This document shows, one piece after another, positions 63,904 through 64,000 of a DNA stretch of 64,000 nucleotides. Source of the DNA: Elysia chlorotica (Eukaryota > Mollusca > Gastropoda > Plakobranchidae). The stretch covers positions 53,549-117,548 of the forward strand of contig RQTK01000083.1 in the NCBI GenBank assembly GCA_003991915.1, read 5' to 3'. A program made the position numbers and the translations under genes. Each line of letters begins with the position of its first letter. Within the stretch, counting starts at the first letter, position 1. The notes under the pieces are model-generated. The model did not search any database and was not told the origin of the DNA. It saw only the letters and a list, made by a program, of their open reading frames with translations.

Positions 63904-64000
63904 CTGCCGTCAGAAAAATACACAATGTGACTGGGAGAAGATTTTCAGCTAACTTTTTTCCACAGCCATCAGATTAAAATCAAAATGTTTTACAAGTACA

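Noticed and set aside
63371-63952. 193-codon plus-strand frame at the right edge
   Set aside because: It runs antisense through VPS35L exon 63688-63903 and low-complexity flanks; the minus-strand reading is the conserved one.

Overview
The window is nuclear DNA of an invertebrate animal, most likely a lophotrochozoan and plausibly a gastropod mollusc. This rests on AT-rich sequence, GT-AG introns of 0.3 to 3 kb, very dense microsatellites, and many tRNA-headed SINEs and short inverted-repeat transposons around conserved animal genes. The species assignment is inference.

Three protein-coding genes can be assembled exon by exon, and every junction keeps the reading frame. (1) A 4-exon bZIP transcription factor of the Fos/ATF3/BATF type lies on + at 1019-5024 (604 residues from the chosen ATG), followed by an AT-rich stretch to about 10.09 kb that may be a long 3' UTR. 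(2) ATF7IP (MCAF1), the SETDB1 partner in H3K9-methyl silencing, lies on + at 24421-34474. It has 8 coding exons and 1313 residues, with a SETDB1-binding-type coiled coil, SUMO-interacting motifs and a C-terminal fibronectin III domain. A possible noncoding first exon and NRF1-type promoter lie near 18.66 kb. (3) VPS35L, the large subunit of the Retriever endosomal recycling complex, lies on - at 63903-43297. It has 24 exons and 949 residues in view, and its first coding exon or exons lie beyond the right edge. ATF7IP and VPS35L converge tail to tail across an 8 kb repeat-rich spacer.

Layout: 0-1 kb, a GAA microsatellite and a MITE; 1-5 kb, the bZIP gene; 5-10 kb, candidate 3' UTR with a 60-bp tandem array and tRNA-headed elements; 10-18.6 kb, intergenic DNA with SINEs, MITEs, a decayed Jockey-like LINE and a diverged tandem array; 18.7-24.3 kb, probable first intron of ATF7IP, containing a large inverted repeat (arms about 360 bp) plus a third, direct copy; 24.3-34.9 kb, ATF7IP; 34.9-43.3 kb, spacer packed with SINEs, CT repeats and a long-TIR element; 43.3-64 kb, VPS35L, whose introns hold at least seven SINE copies, three MITE families, a LINE endonuclease fragment and partial copies of one of its own exon ends.

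I see no bacterial-type system, CRISPR array or operon. The most interesting signals are transposon-gene interactions: a SINE tail that forms half of a splice donor, duplicated exon-end/donor copies in VPS35L, a duplicated acceptor in VPS35L, and one SINE body carried behind two different tRNA-like heads.
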